Shown here one piece after another: positions 14,201 to 28,200 of a stretch of 64,000 bases of DNA. This DNA is from Polyodon spathula (taxonomy: Eukaryota > Chordata > Actinopteri > Acipenseriformes > Polyodontidae): positions 50,423,486 to 50,487,485 of the forward strand of contig NC_054541.1 in the NCBI RefSeq assembly GCF_017654505.1. Reading direction: 5' to 3'. Position 1 is the stretch's first letter; each line of letters starts with the position of its first letter. Position numbers and translations under genes: made by a program. The notes beneath the pieces are model-generated. The model was not told where the DNA came from. It did no database searches and was given only the letters and a program-made list of their open reading frames with translations.

Positions 14201-17200
14201 AAATAGCCTGTGGCCCCCCGGAGGATAGCCAGTGACAGAGAGGAATGTGTCTGCATTCACCTTTACGGTTAGGAGTGTTTCAAAGGGGATGATGCCGTTC
14301 TCGTTCTTGTTGAAGGTGGGGTCTGGGTAGTACTTGAAGGTCTGCAGGGTCTTCTCCACATTGTCCAGGACAATCACAATGCTGAAGGAGTGGAAGGGGT
14401 GGTTATGAAACATCTTGGGGATCACTGGGGAGAGGAACTGAAGTGTCGTCTCATTCTTTATCTCTGCCATCACCTCCATCTGTGAACACAAACACAGAAT
14501 AGAAAGAGTGAGCCTGCTTCAGCTCTCCAGACAGGGTTACAGGACAGTGCAGGAGGGAATAGCAAGCAAGAGAAGAAAGTCCCCTACCGTCTCTCTGCGT
14601 GCTGGAGCCGTGTCGGTGTTACTAACTGAATGTTCGGGTGTGACAACAACTCTCATGGAGGCTTTCTGTATCACTGCGAATCCAGTCCCTGTCACAGAGA
14701 TGAGTCTCCCCCCACTGAAACAGGACATCAAAACAGAGTTACACTGCGAATCCCGTCCCTGTCACAGAGATGAGTCTCCCCCCACTGAAACAGGACATCA
14801 AAACAGAGTTACACTGCGAATCCCGTCCCTGTCACAGAGATGAGTCTCCCCCCACTGAAACAGGACATCAAAACAGAGTTACACTGCGAATCCCGTCCCT
14901 GTCACAGAGATGAGTCTCCCCCCACTGAAACAGGACATCAAAACAGAGTTACACTGCGAATCCCGTCCCTGTCACAGAGATGAGTCTCCCCCCACTGAAA
15001 CAGGACATCAAAACAGAGTTACACTGCGAATCCCGTCCCTGTCACAGAGATGAGTCTCCCCCCACTGAAACAGGACATCAAAACAGAGTTACACTGCGAA
15101 TCCCGTCCCTGTCACAGAGATGAGTCTCCCCCCACTGAAACAGGACATCAAAACAGAGTTACACTGCGAATCCCGTCCCTGTCACAGAGATGAGTCTCCC
15201 CCCACTGAAACAGGACATCAAAACAGAGTTACACTGCGAATCCCGTCCCTGTCACAGAGATGAGTCTCCCCCCACTGAAACAGGACATCAAAACAGAGTT
15301 ACACTGCGAATCCCGTCCCTGTCACAGAGATGAGTCTCCCCCCACTGAAACAGGACATCAAAACAGAGTTACACTGCGAATCCCGTCCCTGTCACAGAGA
15401 TGAGTCTCCCCCCACTGAAACAGGACATCAAAACAGAGTTACACTGCGAATCCCGTCCCTGTCACAGAGATGAGTCTCCCCCCACTGAAACAGGACATCA
15501 AAACAGAGTTACACTGCGAATCCCGTCCCTGTCACAGAGATGAGTCTCCCCCCACTGAAACAGGACATCAAAACAGAGTTACACTGCGAATCCCGTCCCT
15601 GTCACAGAGATGAGTCTCCCCCCACTGAAACAGGACATCAAAACAGAGTTACACTGCGAATCCCGTCCCTGTCACAGAGATGAGTCTCCCCCCACTGAAA
15701 CAGGACATCAAAACAGAGTTACACTGCGAATCCCGTCCCTGTCACAGAGATGAGTCTCCCCCCACTGAAACAGGACATCAAAACAGAGTTACACTGCGAA
15801 TCCCGTCCCTGTCACAGAGATGAGTCTCCCCCCACTGAAACAGGACATCAAAACAGAGTTACACTGCGAATCCCGTCCCTGTCACAGAGATGAGTCTCCC
15901 CCCACTGAAACAGGACATCAAAACAGAGTTACACTGCGAATCCCGTCCCTGTCACAGAGATGAGTCTCCCCCCACTGAAACAGGACATCAAAACAGAGTT
16001 ACACTGCGAATCCCGTCCCTGTCACAGAGATGAGTCTCCCCCCACTGAAACAGGACATCAAAACAGAGTTACACTGCGAATCCCGTCCCTGTCACAGAGA
16101 TGAGTCTCCCCCCACTGAAACAGGACATCAAAACAGAGTTACACTGCGAATCCCGTCCCTGTCACAGAGATGAGTCTCCCCCCACTGAAACAGGACATCA
16201 AAACAGAGTTACACTGCGAATCCCGTCCCTGTCACAGAGATGAGTCTCCCCCCACTGAAACAGGACATCAAAACAGAGTTACACTGCGAATCCCGTCCCT
16301 GTCACAGAGATGAGTCTCCCCCCACTGAAACAGGACATCAAAACAGAGTTACACTGCGAATCCCGTCCCTGTCACAGAGATGAGTCTCCCCCCACTGAAA
16401 CAGGACATCAAAACAGAGTTACACTGCGAATCCCGTCCCTGTCACAGAGATGAGTCTCCCCCCACTGAAACAGGACATCAAAACAGAGTTACACTGCGAA
16501 TCCCGTCCCTGTCACAGAGATGAGTCTCCCCCCACTGAAACAGGACATCAAAACAGAGTTACACTGCGAATCCCGTCCCTGTCACAGAGATGAGTCTCCC
16601 CCCACTGAAACAGGACATCAAAACAGAGTTACACTGCGAATCCCGTCCCTGTCACAGAGATGAGTCTCCCCCCCACTGAAACAGGACATCAAAACAGAGT
16701 TACACTGCGAATCCCGTCCCTGTCACAGAGATGAGTCTCCCCCCACTGAAACAGGACATCAAAACAGAGTTACACTGCGAATCCCGTCCCTGTCACAGAG
16801 ATGAGTCTCCCCCCACTGAAACAGGACATCAAAACAGAGTTACACTGCGAATCCCGTCCCTGTCACAGAGATGAGTCTCCCCCCACTGAAACAGGACATC
16901 AAAACAGAGTTACACTGCGAATCCCGTCCCTGTCACAGAGATGAGTCTCCCCCCACTGAAACAGGACATCAAAACAGAGTTACACTGCGAATCCCGTCCC
17001 TGTCACAGAGATGAGTCTCCCCCCACTGAAACAGGACATCAAAACAGAGTTACACTGCGAATCCCGTCCCTGTCACAGAGATGAGTCTCCCCCCACTGAA
17101 ACAGGACATCAAAACAGAGTTACACTGCGAATCCCGTCCCTGTCACAGAGATGAGTCTCCCCCCACTGAAACAGGACATCAAAACAGAGTTACACTGCGA

Positions 17201-20200
17201 ATCCCGTCCCTGTCACAGAGATGAGTCTCCCCCCACTGAAACAGGACATCAAAACAGAGTTACACTGCGAATCCCGTCCCTGTCACAGAGATGAGTCTCC
17301 CCCCACTGAAACAGGACATCAAAACAGAGTTACACTGCGAATCCCGTCCCTGTCACAGAGATGAGTCTCCCCCCACTGAAACAGGACATCAAAACAGAGT
17401 TACACTGCGAATCCCGTCCCTGTCACAGAGATGAGTCTCCCCCCACTGAAACAGGACATCAAAACAGAGTTACACTGCGAATCCCGTCCCTGTCACAGAG
17501 ATGAGTCTCCCCCCACTGAAACAGGACCCAGTCCCTGTCACAGAGCTTGCTTTCTACCTAGTTGTACATTTTTCAAAGGGTACCAAATGGGATTTTACCA
17601 TGACAGGGATGGACAGAAGACTCCCATGAAATATCAGTTCGATCCAGTCCTGATTTTACTATAGGCAGGTTGCCTTTTGATCATTGGAAGTTATTTGTTC
17701 AACCTGTGAACGCCCTATAAGACACACCTGAGCTTGTTCCCTATACACACTGGCTAATCAAGCTCATAGTAAAACCTGGAATGTGTGGAAACTGCTATGC
17801 AATAGGAGTCTGATTGCTATCCTTGCATGAGGAATAAATAAAAATGACATCTTGGGAAGCAGTTTTTCAAATAAAGGTTGAGCTCCATTTAACCTGAAAA
17901 TGCTACCAGAAGAGAGTCTACTGTGTAGGTATTGTTTAGGACTTTTTCAGAGCAAACAAACAAAAACAAAGAAAGATTACATTGCATTTAAAACTGGAAA
18001 TGTGTGTTTCTGTGAATAAAAACAAACGGGTGAAGTCAAATCAAATCATTTGTAAACGTGAAGTAAAACAAATGTGAACGAGTGTGTGATACGCATCACT
18101 GTGGGTAACGTAACAGAGGAGGTCAAAGTGATCTTTTTATAGTAAACAACAGCTGTGCACAAGTAAGAAGCCAGCCTCTCAAGGTGTTTAATCATGCAGA
18201 GGAGAGCTGGTAAACCCTACCTCATAAAGCTGGCATCAGGGAAATGGTTAGTGACTGTGGGGTCTTCACAGAACTCAAATCCAGACACATACTTCGTCGT
18301 GCGCTTTCCATACTTCATCACCACATCATGAAACCCAATCGTTGAACTAGGAGGGAGTTTTCCTGTCCTGCACACAATTTCACTGTCAAACTTCAACCTG
18401 TCAAAAAAAAAAAATACAAAATAGTCAAAATGATATTTAAAATATCCACAAAGAGCTTCAAACGACATGTTCCTTATTTATTTATATTTTCCATTTTGCC
18501 AGGTTCGTGATCAGCACTTGCTTTCTACGCACAGCTGGTCCTAACACACTTCTCAACATATTCATTAGTCCAGTGCTAGGGACGAGCGACTCGCCCAGTT
18601 CATTTTAAAGCTGCTGTCATGGTTTACGGCCATCCCAGCTCCAAGAACTACTAACTTTCTTTCTGCTGCCGAGCTTCTTGCTTGTGGAACTCTATTCCAG
18701 TTGACATCAGGCAGGTTGAAACACTGGATTCTTTTATGTCCTAACATAGAGAACGTGTGCTTTTACATACTGGTTGTAGCTGAGTGCACTGCACATATGA
18801 GCTCTCTTGTTTTGTTTTTAACTTTGTACAGCGCTCTGGGAGGTCATGGTGTGAAGGGAGGGTGCTAGACACAAACACTCAATTCACTGCGGTGCTTTAC
18901 TTACACAGTGCATTCAGCTCCTGCTATCTGAATACGCAGGTCCTCTCTGGTTGCGATGTTCAAATTGGACCCTGTGATTGTGATGCTGGTCCCGCCGGCT
19001 CGCGGTCCCTTCTTCGGAGTCACGCTCTGGGGTTCAGGCGCCTGACAAATCAAAACACAACATCCGAGGCATGAACACAACTGCACCCAACACCAGGTAC
19101 ACACAGGAGGATTGGGAATGATTCAAACATCCGAGGCATGAACACAACTCCACCTGACACCAGGTACACACTTAAACTGCAGACAGCAATGCAATGCAAT
19201 GAGGAGTCTTGTAAGCAAGTGGCTTTAACAGCAGTACAGAACTGAAGCTTCAGGAGTGAAGGCAAGGATGGAAACAAGGCTCCTGCTGCATAGCAGTTTG
19301 CAGTTTCACCACTCCAGGTTTTAATGCTGTATGTGCTTGATTAACCCCCGTTTGTAGATAACAAGCTCAGGTGTGTCTTATTAAACTCACAGTGAAACCA
19401 GAAATGGATCACTCGACTATGCAATGGGAGTTTTATTTTCGTCCCTACAAAAAAAGTGTTCACACTTGGTAAAACAAATAAAACAAACAAAGAGGGAGCC
19501 CCTCCTCCTTACCCTGTAGGCAAACTCCACGTCAGAGACCCCTTTAAATCCATTCGCCATCACCACCATCACACTCCCTTGTTTCATATCAGTGACTGCT
19601 TCGAGTTCACAGACAACACTGAAAATAAGAAACAGCATCCCATTGTGAAGCAAATCCTCATCTATTAAAAATCACAAACACATCAATCCAGCAAGCCCTG
19701 CACACTGATGCCCTGCACAATGAAACCCAGCACACTGATACCCAGCATGCCCTGCACACTGATACCCAGCACGCCATGCACACTGATACCCAGCACACTG
19801 ATACCCAGCATGCCATGCACACTGATACCCAGCACACCCTGCACACTGATACCCAGCATGCCATGCACACTGATACCCAGCACACTGATACCCAGCATGC
19901 CCTGCACACTGATACCCAGCACGCCATGCACACTGATACCCAGCACACTGATACCCAGCATGCCCTGCACACTGATACCCAGCATGCCATGCACACTGAC
20001 ACCCAGCACGCCCTGCACACTGATACCCAGCACGCCCTGCACACTGATAGCCCATGCACACTGATACCCAGCATGCCCTGCACACTGATACCCAGCATGC
20101 CATGCACACTGCACCCAGCATGCCCTGCACACTGATACCCAGCATGCCATGCACACTGATACCCAGCACACTGATACCCAGCATGCCATGCACACTGACA

Positions 20201-23200
20201 CCCAGCACGCCCTGCACACTGATACCCAGCATGCCATGCACACTGATACCCAGCACACTGATACCCAGCATGCCCTGCACACTGATACCCAGCACGCCAT
20301 GCACACTGATACCCAGCACACTGATACCCAGCATGCCCTGCACACTGATACCCAGCATGCCATGCACACTGACACCCAGCACACTGATACCCAGCATGCC
20401 CTGCACACTGATACCCAGCACGCCATGCACACTGATACCCAGCACACTGATACCCAGCATGCCCTGCACACTGATACCCAGCATGCCATGCACACTGACA
20501 CCCAGCACGCCCTGCACACTGATACCCAGCATGCCATGCACACTGATACCCAGCACACTGATACCCAGCATGCCATGCACACTGATACCCAGCACGCCAT
20601 GCACACTGATACCCAGCATGCCATGCACACTGATACCCAGCATGCACTGATACCCAGCATGCCATGCACACTGATACCCAGCATGCCATGCACACTGATA
20701 CCCTGCACACTGATACCCAGCATGCCATGCACACTGATACCCAGCACACTGATACCCAGCATGCCATGCACACTGATACCCAGCATGCCATGCACACTGA
20801 TACCCAGCACGCCATGCACACTGATACCCTGCACACTGATACCCAGCATGCCATGCACACTGATACCCAGCACACTGATACCCAGCATGCCCTGCACTGA
20901 TACCCAGCACGCCATGCACACTGATACCCTGCACACTGATACCCAGCACACTGATACCCAGCATGCCTTGCACACTGATGCCCTGCACATTCATACCCAG
21001 CACACTGATACCCTGCACGCTGATACCCTGCACACTGATACCCAGCATGCCCTGCACACTGATACCCTGCATGCCCAGCACACTGATACCCTGCACACTG
21101 ATACCCAGCATGCCATGCACACTGATACCCAGCACACCGATACCCTGCACACTGATACCCAGCATGCCCTGTACACTGATAGGACCTGCTGTCTTGTACC
21201 TCGTGGACACAGAGTATCTGTCCTCCTTGTGTTGGCAGAGGACGTCCGCCACAGTGATATTCACTATGTCCTCCTTCTTAATTCCCATGTTGGACCCTTT
21301 GATGGTCAGAGAGATGCCTCCCTCCAGTGGACCGTTGCGGGGCACGATCTGAAACAGAGGAGACAACATAACCCTCACTGCTCTGCACAATCCCAGGAAT
21401 CCTTAACAAGCTCAACTACACCCCCATGAAACAAACATCTTCTTACTTCCTATAAAAACAGAAGCTGCATTTTCAAATCAATCCTTGTGTCGAGGATAAA
21501 AACAATGACGTCATCTTCCCAATGTTGTTGTGACTTTTGTTTCAGCAGTTCTAGATGAACCCACTTGCCTATTCTACCCTTGCCTGTTTTAAAATGACTG
21601 CAACAATCACAATGCATCTTACCTGTTCTGCACGCACATGTGTTCCATACAGGCGGGCTCAAATGTGCAGTTTTGACAGAACCACGTTATAGTAAGCATG
21701 CAACTTTACACTGCTGAGGTGAAATAACCCTGGAAGTGAAAGTAATATGGCATGGAAAGAGCCAATGGAAGAGCACCACAGGGTGGCAGCAGTGTGGTAT
21801 CAGTGTGGTATCAGGGTGGTAGCAGTGCAGTATCAGGGTGGCAGCAGTGTGGTATCAGGGTGGCAGCAGTGTGGTATCAGGGTGGCAGCAGTGTGGTATC
21901 AGGGTGGCAGCAGTGTGGTATCAGGGTGGCAGCAGTGCGGTATCAGGGTGGTATCAGGGTGGCAGCAGTGCGGTATCAGGGTGGCAGCAGTGTGGTATCA
22001 GGGTGGTATCAGGGTGGCAGCAGTGCGGTATCAGAGTGGTATCAGGGTGGTAGCAGCAGGGTGGTATCAGTGCGGCAGCAGGGTGGTATCAGTGCGGCAG
22101 CAGGGTGGCAGCAGTGCGGCAGCAGGGTGGCAGCAGTGTGGTATCAGGGTGGTATCAGGGTGGCAGCAGTGTGGTATCAGGGTGGTATCAGGGTGGCAGC
22201 AGTGTGGTATCAGGGTGGCAGCAGTGTGGTATCAGGGTGGCAGCAGTGTGGTATCAGGGTGGCAGCAGTGCGGTATCAGGGTGGTATCAGGGTGGCAGCA
22301 GTGCGGTATCAGGGTGGCAGCAGTGCGGTATCAGGGTGGCAGCAGTGCGGTATCAGGGTGGTATCAGGGTGGCAGCAGTGTGGTATCAGGGTGGTATCAG
22401 GGTGGCAGCAGTGTGGTATCAGGGTGGTATCAGGGTGGTAGCAGTGTGGTATCAGGGTGGCAGCAGTGTGGTATCAGGGTGGCAGCAGTGCGGTATCAGG
22501 GTGGCAGCAGTGTGGTATCAGGGTGGCATCAGGGTGGCAGCAGTGCGGTATCAGGGTGGTATCAGGGTGGCATCAGGGTGGCAGCAGTGTGGTATCAGGG
22601 TGGCAGCAGTGTGGTATCAGGGTGGCAGCAGTGCGGTATCAGGGTGGTATCAGGGTGGCAGCAGTGTGGTATCAGGGTGGCAGCAGGGTAGTGGCAGTGC
22701 AGTATCAGGGTGGCATCAGGGTGGCATCAGGGTGGCAGCAGTGTGGTATCAGGGTGGCAGCAGTGTGGTATCAGGGTGGCAGCGGGGTGGTGGCAGTGCG
22801 GTATCAAGGTGGCATCAGGGTGGCAGCAGTGTGGTATCAGGGTGGCAGCAGTGCGGTATCAGGGTGGCGGCAGTGCGGTATCAGGGTGGCGGCAGTGCGG
22901 TATCAGGGTGGTATCAGGGTGGCAGCAGTGTGGTATCAGGGTGGTATCAGTGTGGTATCAGGGTGGCAGCAGTGTGGTATCAGGGTGGCAGCAGTGTGGT
23001 ATCAGGGTGGCAGCAGTGTGGTATCAGGGTGGCAGCAGTGCGGTATCAGGGTGGTATCAGGGTGGCAGCAGTGCGGTATCAGGGTGGCAGCAGTGCGGTA
23101 TCAGGGTGGTATCAGGGTGGCAGCAGTGTGGTACCAGGGTGGATTCAGTCCTGTCAGGGAGTGGTGTTTCTGACTGAACTCACGTCCAGGATCTTTGGCA

Positions 23201-25191
23201 TCGGACACAGCGCCTCCTCACTTCGGCAGGTTGTGCTGTAGAGGCAGGACTTGGGGTGACTGCACCAGACACAGCTATACTTCGGATCCGCGGCTTTACA
23301 CAGGCTGCAGTCCTCTCGTCCGAACGAACAGTTATACAAGGTGACTGAAGAAGAGGGGAAGAAAGAGATGGAATTTGACGTAAAGTGCCTTTCAGATACT
23401 CCAGGAAAGCTGGTGGCTTGCAGTCTGCTGATCCCCAAGCCAGCGCCTTAACCGCTATACAGTGGTAACCGCAGGGTGCGCTCCCTCAACACCGAGCCTG
23501 CACTGCCACTGGGGACCCACACACGCATCTGTCATTAACACAGAGCGTTTACTCAGTGTGCTCTCAGAATTGTACGTGTGCAAAGGACTGGAATTTAAAA
23601 CGCTGCTCCTCACTTGCAAGGCTATTCATGGTTCTGCCCCTGCCTGTTTACAGGAGTTGCTTATTGCCTACAAACCGACTGGTGCATTGAGATTGGTAGA
23701 TGATGGCCTCTCAGGAACTCCAAGAACTATTAAAAACCCTCTGTTCGAGCTCTCTTCCAAATGTTATCCTGAATGCTGACTCTGTCAGTGTTTTGAAATC
23801 TAAACACCTCTCTCTGATTTGCCTTTCACTAGGAGCAGTTTGTGCTCTTTCGGCTTGCTGTGTATGTGTGTAAAGCACTGGGATGCTTGTACATGAAGGA
23901 TGCTGTACAAATTAAACTGGTCTGGTAAATTGTTATATAGAGGTGTTGCAGACACTGCGATTACAACTCCAGCTGAAAGGGTTCAAATCCAACTTCAAAC
24001 CTGGCAATTCACTGCACAGGGCCTGTGTTATTGCAGCTTTAAATTGTGTACTTGTTTTACAATGAGATCAGTCTTCAATGGTAACTTTTGGAGAAACTAC
24101 ACACTGAGCAATAAAAAAAGAAAATGATGCTCACCAGTCAGATTGCTGTCAATCTTCTTATTGTCTTCTTTCACATAGAAGAGGAGATCCCTCGTCTGCC
24201 CTTTATTGTAGGAGAACTGTGCAAAGGGACACAAAGAGAGAAGGTTACTCTGACTCTGCTCCCTGCACACACAGATTGTGATTACCTTGCACAACGCGTC
24301 TCTGAATATCAAACATCTAATTACTGCAACACTACCCACAAGGGGGCGCCAGAGCATCGTCTAATTTAATCACAGATCACAAGAAAAAGAGGGGTTACAG
24401 CTCTAAAACCACCACCCAAATCTCTCTTTTAAAAAGGTGCGTTTTAGATTTACAACACTGAGCTGTTAGAACATTTCACAGGACTCGCTGCAGGGTGCAG
24501 ACACATTGGGAAAAGCTGCATCACTCACCTCATAACCCTCAAACGAGTAGGTTTGATCCTCTTTTAATACAACCTCCACCTCCGTAGCGCCCATCAGTTC
24601 AGTGCCCATCTTGAACGTTCTGCCCTGCGGGAGCGGGAGCAGGAGCTAGTTTTAGTGCCGGTGTGTGCGAGTCGCTCAGCGTGTGGCTCGATTAAAAAGA
24701 GTTCATATTACTTTGGGAACATGTCATAAGCATTGTGCATCCCATAACTCTTTTACAGTACACAGTATTTCAGGAAAGATATTACCAACACACTATACTA
24801 TATACCGGTTAAAGCTGTCCGGTTTGTCGCAAGGCGTTTATTTATTTTACGAGGCTGACGGTCTGATTTCTATCCCTGGCAGTGCAGGGTCACTGTTTGG
24901 TGCTCCTGTTAATTAAGGACTGTTGTGTGCCTCTCAGTGGAGGCAACGATACAGCGTACACACAAGTCAAAGAATTAAGTTAGAATTCCTGCTCCACTTG
25001 CCTTATAGAAATCCAGATTCCTCCCAGTGAAGGTAATGCTGGTCCTTAAACCCACTGAGATCAGAGGCTGGGAGGGGCTTTCAAACCGCGGACAGCTCAT
25101 TGGCTAAACAATTCGAAAACAATAAAACAACAAACACTACATTATAGTAAACAACTGATAATCTCAACATGCAAACTCAGTAAATAAAATA

Positions 25192-25251
<60 letters not shown>

Positions 25252-28200
25252 TTGAATGCATGCATGTGTGGGAGAGAGATTTAAAAAAGTAGGACAAATC
25301 TGTGATGGAATCTGTATTTGAATGAACGTTGCTGGATATGTAACAGAATGACAGAAAGTAAGCCCGAGTCTGCCAGAAATCACATATTTGACAGAAATGA
25401 AGAATACATGTCACAATGTTTTTTTTGCCTTCCACCAATTTTCCACTTTGCCAGAGTCTGCATGACATATGGCATGTGGAAAAAAAGAGCCCCATCTAGG
25501 ATTAATATATTTAAAAAAAGCTAAAGCAAAAGATCAATAAAGCTGCTCTCAATGCCCATTTAAAACAAAGCTAAACCAGAGTCCAGATCAGGATGTACCG
25601 CTGACTGTTCTGAAGGTGACAGGTGCTCCTTCAGAGAGGGAGTCTGTTTCTGTCTGCGATACAGATGCAGGTACACCACTTCACCCTGCCTCGCGCTTTC
25701 CAACACAGACCCAGCTTGCAAGGGAAATGTTCCCATTTGGAATTTTATTTTCAGAAATTTGAAAACAGTTTGTGTGAACTCCATGGAGTTTGAGAAGCTG
25801 CCCTGCTGCCATAACTTAAAATAGAACAAATAGATACATGGATAGGATACTTAACATGGTCCAAATGTGCACACAGTGACCGAAGGGGAGACAGTGATCA
25901 GTGTGAACTAAAAAAATCCACACCTTGTCAACCCCTTGCCAGAACGACAAGCTAGACCACAAACTCCACACACGCCCTTTGACCCTTACCTGTGCGTGCT
26001 TTATGACGTACACGTCCTGAGTCAATGCGTTATTTTCACTGCACTGGTGATCCTTGATGTTCCACTGACAGCGCCACTTGCTGGTCACACATGAGGCGCA
26101 CCTAGCATTGAAAAACACAAAGGATCAGCACGTTGCCACAGTGCTATCACAGAAGACATGCCGGTGAACCCCAAGACAGACCCAGCCCGAGCCACGAGAC
26201 AGACACAGCCCGAGCCACGAGACAGACATAGCCCGAGCCACGAGACAGACACAGCCCGAGCCACGAGACAGACACAGCCCGAGCCACGAGACAGACATAG
26301 CCCGAGCCACGAGACAGACACAGCCCAAGCCATGAGACAGACACAGTACTCACGGCATGTTGGTGAGCATCTTTGAGGCCGCACTGCAGTCGTAGAAGCG
26401 GTACTGTCCGACGGCCAGCTCCACGCGGGAATCCTTGAAGGTCAACTTTACCTCCACTGCAACAAAATCTGACATACAAATGCCATTCAGCACACGTTTA
26501 ACAACCGCTTGCGTTCTTCTGCAATCCCACAATTAAACATGTAACCCACGGGTCCTATAGCCAGCTCCTGTTTGTGTAACTGACTTCCTGAGGTTCATTA
26601 CAAAAACAGATACCATCAACAATCAGGCTCCTCACTAATACAGAGAGTGTTCAGGAGTTATTTCCTTAAAGAAGTCTCACTTTACCATTGGTCACTGATG
26701 AGAATAGGCAACCATGAAACAATACTGATTCATCTAAACTGAAATTTAAAAGGCATCCGATCATTTTTTAATCTGCAGGATGTAAAACAACAACTGAATT
26801 CTGCTGTTAAGCACATAATGTTGGGTTTAAGGATCCACGAAGAGCAGCGAGCACTGCAGAGCAGCGAGCATGGTTAGCAGGCTCACCTTGTGATTCAGGT
26901 GTTTGGGGGATATTGATGATCTCTGGAGGAGAGCAGGTTATAGACTTGCCCGGTTCAATCACAGCCTGACTCTTAGAGCCTCCGAAATCACACTCCAGCT
27001 GATCGCTCTCTGTAATGTCCGGGAAAGGCACCAAAGTCATACTGACCTGAAAATGAAAAAATGATTGCCTTAGTTATTTATCCTGGCTATCTAGAAAATG
27101 AAAAAGCAACAGCACAGATCAAAGCTAATTCAAACAGAGATCGTCCACAGCCCCTACCGTGGCTGTAAATTCAAGAGAAGAGTTGAATGTAAGCGACATT
27201 GCATATCAGTTTGAGTCGTCTCAAAGCATGCAGTAAAATGGAGAAAATATATTGTATCTGCGCCACTGGTAAGTTTATTTTTACAAAACAGCAATTGTAC
27301 ACAATTAGGTCTGAGGTCAATGTCAAGGTCTCCAATGTATTGCTGTCGACCCGCAATGGTTTCTGGGACACGAGGCTTCGACACAGCGATGGTGGCAGTT
27401 CTGTAAACTCACCGTTCACGCTTCTCGTATGATACACAAGACTGAGCTTGACAGAGAACAAATCATAAGTCAGTGTTTTATGGACTTCTAGACTCAAGAG
27501 TAGGTGGTATTTTTGTATTCACATTATTGTAACTGTGTTAGTATTACTAAGCACTATTCTGATTTGTGCAGGATGCTGTATTGATTGTGCAGGATGTATG
27601 CTGTATTGATTTGTGCAGGATGCTGTATTGATTGTGCAGGATGTATGTTGTATTGATTGTGCAGGATGTATGTTGTATTGATTGTGCAGGATGTATGCTG
27701 TATTGATTTGTGCAGGATGTTGTATTGATTTGTGCAGGATGTATGCTGTATTGATTTGTGCAGGATGTATGTTGTATTGATTTGTGCAGGATGTATGCTG
27801 TATTGATTTGTGCAGGATGTATGTTGTATTGATTTGTGCAGGATGTATGCTGTATTGATTTGTGCAGGATGTATGTTGTATTGATTGTGCAGGATGTATG
27901 CTGTATTGATTTGTGCAGGATGTTGTATTGCTTTGTGCAGGATGTATGCTGTATTGATTTGTGCAGGATGTTGTATTGATTGTGCAGGATGTATGCTGTA
28001 TTGATTTGTGCAGGATGTTGTATTGATTTGTGCAGGATGTATGCTGTATTGATTTGTGCAGGATGTTGTATTGATTGTGCAGGATGTATGTTGTATTGAT
28101 TTGTGCAGGATGCTGTATTGATTGTGCAGGATGTATGTTGTATTGATTGTGCAGGATGTATGCTGTATTGATTTGTGCAGGATGTATGTTGTATTGATTT

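Noticed and set aside
14679..17546. Tandem exon duplication giving extra IPT repeats
   Set aside because: Only about 40 nt of the exon is copied, with an immediate stop and no proper donor. It does not encode additional domains.
19672..21429. Frames of 400-570 codons on both strands, Cys/Trp- or His/Thr-rich
   Set aside because: 24- and 15-bp units keep every frame open. The minus-strand frame merely continues exon 13 past its donor into the array.
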